Of a DNA stretch of 8,521 bases, positions 5,753 through 8,521 are shown in pieces. The DNA comes from Flavobacteriales bacterium UBA4474. GTDB lineage: Bacteria > Bacteroidota > Bacteroidia > Flavobacteriales_D > Sanyastnellaceae. The stretch spans positions 9,494 to 18,014 of the forward strand of contig DGOE01000023.1 in assembly GCA_002389295.1 (NCBI GenBank). The letters run 5' to 3'. The notes below the pieces were generated by a model, which worked only from the letters and a program-made list of their open reading frames with translations, ran no database searches and was not told the origin of the DNA. Numbering within the stretch: the first letter of the stretch is position 1; each line of letters starts with the position of its first letter. Both the position numbers and the translations under genes were made by a program.

Positions 5753-6595
5753 ATGTGTGGACGCTACGTCACCGTTACCTCCGTCGAAGCCATAGAAAAG
5801 CGCTTCCAAGTCACCGCAGGGCCGGACTATACCGCCGCGCCACCGCCGCCCAACACCAATGTGTCCCACGGCGACCCCGCACCTGTGGTCACCGGTGACC
5901 GCCCCGACACCCTGCAGGCCATGCAGTTCGGCTTTACCCCCACGTGGGCAAAAAAGCAGTTCTACATGATCAACGCCCGGAGTGAAGGCGATCACAATGC
6001 CGACAACGACCCCGGGTACCGGGGCGCCATGGGCATCCTGCAAAAGCCCATGTTCCGCCAGTCCATCCGGACGCGCCGATGCCTGGTCATCGCCGACGCC
6101 TTCATCGAAGGCCCCCAACGGGAAAAACTCGCCAAGCCCTACGTGGTCTACGCGCGGGATGGCCAACGCCCCTTTGCCCTCGCCGGCATCTGGGACGAAT
6201 GGACCGACACGGGCACGGGCGAAGTGGTGCGTTCCTTCGCCATCATCACCACCACCGCTTGCGATGCACTGCAGGCCATCGGCCACCACCGCTCTCCGGT
6301 GCTGCTCGACCCCGCAGATGAGCACAAGTGGGTCGACCCGGTGACGCCGCTCGGCGAGGTGACCGGGCTGTTGCGGCCCATACCCGATGGCACCCTCAAC
6401 GCCTACCCCATCGACCCGGCCATCAAGAATCCACGGCTCAACGGCACCACCCTGCTGCAGCCGAGCGGCCAACGCATCTTCCCGGAGTACGACTTCGAAC
6501 TGCACCAATCGCTGGAGATGTTTGGCATGGGCGAATCCCGGGCGCGCAAACTCCGGGGGCGCGCATCCGAAGACGGCCAAAGCAGCCTGTTCTAA
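5753..6595 (+). CDS. SRAP-domain (YedK/HMCES-type) abasic-site-binding protein
   Basis: The 280-residue product begins MCGRYVTV; Cys2, exposed after Met removal, is the family nucleophile that forms a thiazolidine crosslink with abasic sites in single-stranded DNA. Other active-site positions are visible: Asn74 in INARSE, Glu119 in RCLVIADAFIEG and His178 in GHHRSPVLL (family form HxRMP). GIWDEW and FAIITTTA are further core strands. The start is fixed by MCGRY; the frame is open further upstream, but only as overlap with the polymerase gene. It lies 10 bp after dinB and 21 bp before the DnaE-like gene, consistent with a single mRNA. The last five residues, QSSLF, match the clamp-binding pattern QxxLF, suggesting recruitment to the sliding clamp. 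Family assignment is firm; the clamp contact is inference. Confidence 0.93.
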   Translation: MCGRYVTVTSVEAIEKRFQVTAGPDYTAAPPPPNTNVSHGDPAPVVTGDRPDTLQAMQFGFTPTWAKKQFYMINARSEGDHNADNDPGYRGAMGILQKPMFRQSIRTRRCLVIADAFIEGPQREKLAKPYVVYARDGQRPFALAGIWDEWTDTGTGEVVRSFAIITTTACDALQAIGHHRSPVLLDPADEHKWVDPVTPLGEVTGLLRPIPDGTLNAYPIDPAIKNPRLNGTTLLQPSGQRIFPEYDFELHQSLEMFGMGESRARKLRGRASEDGQSSLF

Positions 6596-6616
6596 ACCGC
6601 ATCCCCATTACGGCCC

Positions 6617-8521
6617 ATGTACCTGAACACCCACTCGTGGTTCAGCCTCCGCTATGGCGTCATGCGTCCGGAGGAACTGCTCGCCGAAGCGCAGGCGGCA
6701 GGCATAACGTGCATGGCCCTCACCGACGTACACTGCACCGCCGGCGGACCAGACTTCGCACGGCTCGCGCCACAATACGGCATCCGCCCAGTACTCGGCG
6801 TGGACTTCCGCGAAGGCGCAACCCAACGCTATATCGGCATCGCCCGCGACCACGATGGCTACGGGCGGCTTTGCGGCTTCCTCTCCAGCCTGCTCCACGA
6901 AGGGCACGCCGGCAAGCCCGCCCGGTTGCCCGCCCGCGCACCGGCCATCGAAGGCGTGGTCTGGGTGTACCCTTGGGCACGGCGGACAGCGCAGGCCACA
7001 TGGATGCAGGTAGGCGGCCACCAAGTAAGCAGACACACAGCGCCAAGGCCGCCCCAAGGCCAACCACAAAAAGGACTGCGCAACGATGAGTTTGTGGGGG
7101 TGCGTCCCGCGGAACTCGGCGCCCTTCGGCTCGCCCTGCAGCGGGAGCCCGATACCACCCCGCACACCCGCATGGTCGCCCTCCAAACGGCCTCCTTTCG
7201 CCACAAGCGCGACCACAACGCCCACCGCCTGCTGCGGGCCATCGACCGCAACTGTCTCCTCGCCAAGTTGCCCGCTGCCCAAGTCGCCCCCGAAACCGAC
7301 CGCCTGATCCGCATCGGCGAACTCGAAAACGCCTATGCGGAATTTCCCTGGCTCACAGAACGGGCCGAAGCCCTGCTCGACGCCTGCCACATCGACTTCG
7401 ACGGCGACCTCGGCGACCAAGAGGACGGCGCCACCCACCGCAACATCCGCACCTTCACCGGCTCCATCATCGAGGACGAGCGCCTCATCCGCGACCTCTG
7501 CGCCGAAGGCCTGGCCTACCGCTACCCCGATACGGACGAGGCCATCCTCAACCGGATGGAACACGAGATCGAGGTCCTCCGCGAAAAAGAATTCCTGGCC
7601 TACTTCCTCGTCAACTGGGACATCACCACCTACGCCCGGTCCAAGGGCTACTTCCACGTCGGACGGGGCAGCGGCGCCAACAGCCTGGTCGCCTACCTGC
7701 TGCGCATCACCGACGTGGATCCCATCGAACTCGACCTCTACTTCGAGCGGTTCATCAACCTCTACCGCTCCAACCCGCCCGACTTCGACTTGGACTTCTC
7801 CTGGACCGACCGCGACGACGTCACGCGCTACATCTTCGAGCGCTACGAACACGTGGCCCTGCTCGGCGCCTACAACACGTTTCAATACCGCGCGGTCGTC
7901 CGGGAATTGGGCAAGGTCTTCGGCCTGCCCAAGCACGAAATCGATGCCCTCGCCAGCGGCCGATTCGACCCCGCCAAGCTCGGAGAGGTGGAGCGCGCGG
8001 TCGTCCGCTACGCCGGGGTGCTGCGCGATTTCCCCAACCAAATTTCCATCCACGCCTGCGGCATCCTGATCTCCGACCGGCCCATCCACCGCACCTGCGC
8101 GACCTTCCTGCCGCCCAAGGGGTTTCCTACCACGCAGTACGACATGGTGGTCGCCGAGGACCTCGCCCTCCACAAATTCGACATCCTGTCCCAACGTGGC
8201 CTCGCCAAGATCAAGGACGCCCTCGTCCTCATTGCGGAAACCGACCCGGCAGCCGACATCGACATCCACGACATGAAACGGTTCAAGGCCGACCCGCGGG
8301 TGCAGCACCTGCTCCGGGAGGCCGAGGCCATCGGCTGCTTCTACGTGGAGTCGCCCGCCATGCGTATGCTCATGCGCAAACTGCGGGTCGACGACTACCT
8401 CGGCCTGGTGGCCGCGAGCTCCGTCATCCGGCCGGGCGTGGCGCGCAGCGGCATGATGCGGGCCTACATCGAGCGGCACCGCTTCCCCGAGCGGCGGGGC
8501 GACGCCCACCCGGTCCTGCTG
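6617..8521 (+). CDS. dnaE: Short DnaE-type DNA polymerase III alpha subunit, probably error-prone (runs off right edge)
   Basis: 635 codons are open to the window edge without a stop. Residues 1 to about 70 form a PHP-like domain, MYLNTHSWFSLRYGVMRPEE then ALTDVHCTAG. The polymerase core shows FHVGRGSGANSLVAYLLR (from residue 346), PPDFDLDFSW with catalytic Asp391 and Asp393, and LHKFDILSQRGLAKIKD with the third Asp522. The PHP metal site looks degenerate: the first His of HxH is Asn4, and the TDH motif reads TDV, so proofreading or phosphoesterase activity there is doubtful. The layout fits the short (about 1000 residues, from memory) DnaE-like proteins that Bacteroidota encode beside dinB and an XRE-S24 gene, separate from the main replicative DnaE. 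If so, about a third of the protein lies beyond the edge. It probably extends primers past lesions together with the Y-family polymerase upstream; that role is inferred from operon context and analogy with ImuC/DnaE2. Confidence 0.9.
   Translation, partial: MYLNTHSWFSLRYGVMRPEELLAEAQAAGITCMALTDVHCTAGGPDFARLAPQYGIRPVLGVDFREGATQRYIGIARDHDGYGRLCGFLSSLLHEGHAGKPARLPARAPAIEGVVWVYPWARRTAQATWMQVGGHQVSRHTAPRPPQGQPQKGLRNDEFVGVRPAELGALRLALQREPDTTPHTRMVALQTASFRHKRDHNAHRLLRAIDRNCLLAKLPAAQVAPETDRLIRIGELENAYAEFPWLTERAEALLDACHIDFDGDLGDQEDGATHRNIRTFTGSIIEDERLIRDLCAEGLAYRYPDTDEAILNRMEHEIEVLREKEFLAYFLVNWDITTYARSKGYFHVGRGSGANSLVAYLLRITDVDPIELDLYFERFINLYRSNPPDFDLDFSWTDRDDVTRYIFERYEHVALLGAYNTFQYRAVVRELGKVFGLPKHEIDALASGRFDPAKLGEVERAVVRYAGVLRDFPNQISIHACGILISDRPIHRTCATFLPPKGFPTTQYDMVVAEDLALHKFDILSQRGLAKIKDALVLIAETDPAADIDIHDMKRFKADPRVQHLLREAEAIGCFYVESPAMRMLMRKLRVDDYLGLVAASSVIRPGVARSGMMRAYIERHRFPERRGDAHPVLL

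Noticed and set aside
4588..5754. A 388-codon minus-strand frame opposite dinB
   Set aside because: Shadow of high-GC codon use; the plus strand encodes a complete Y-family polymerase and the antisense product has no recognisable motif.
5384..6580. A 398-codon minus-strand frame across dinB and SRAP genes
   Set aside because: It spans two real genes on the opposite strand and has low-complexity Gly/Arg-rich stretches; no evidence of coding.
6608..8509. A 633-codon open frame on the minus strand opposite the DnaE-like gene
   Set aside because: It is antisense to an unmistakable polymerase with intact motifs. The translation is a Gly/Val/Asp/Glu-rich composition typical of a codon-bias shadow, and no domain is recognisable.

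Overview
The window is GC-rich, almost fully coding and most consistent with a Bacteroidota genome, probably a high-GC marine-type Flavobacteriales lineage. This rests on recalled family resemblance, not on a search. Supporting signs are a short DnaE-type polymerase, an XRE-S24 regulator and a secreted protein ending in dockerin-like calcium loops, all of kinds familiar from that phylum. Clear Shine-Dalgarno motifs are also missing before the starts.

Layout. Positions 1-851 (minus strand) hold the N-terminal part of a secreted amidohydrolase-family protein that runs off the left edge. A 101-bp divergent gap follows. On the plus strand are an Nfu-type Fe-S scaffold gene (953-1582) and, only 3 bp later, an XRE helix-turn-helix/S24 LexA-like regulator (1586-2341). 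Next come an 83-bp gap with a 7-bp-arm inverted repeat and a large secreted metalloprotease-like gene (about 2425-4440). That protein has a HExxH zinc motif, three tandem Cys-bounded repeats of about 93-95 residues and two C-terminal calcium-loop motifs. An 84-bp gap with a strong palindrome and overlapping half-sites then leads into a tight operon: Y-family polymerase IV (4525-5742), SRAP/YedK-type abasic-site protein (5753-6595) and a short DnaE-type polymerase III alpha subunit (6617 to beyond the right edge).

How the genes fit together. The last three genes, spaced 10 and 21 bp apart, look like a DNA damage-tolerance (mutasome-like) cassette. The Y-family polymerase keeps its catalytic acidic residues and carries an internal clamp-binding-like motif (QMALF). 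The SRAP protein keeps its Cys2/Asn/Glu/His active-site set and ends in a second clamp-like motif (QSSLF). The DnaE-like protein keeps its polymerase aspartates but has a degenerate PHP metal site at the two positions that can be judged. The XRE-S24 regulator keeps a Ser/Lys dyad and an Ala-Gly pair upstream, so it is the obvious candidate for a damage-responsive repressor of the cassette. It is, however, transcriptionally tied to the Fe-S gene and separated from its presumed targets by the secreted protease gene. The operator assignments are inference. No RNA gene, CRISPR array, insertion sequence or attachment site was seen.
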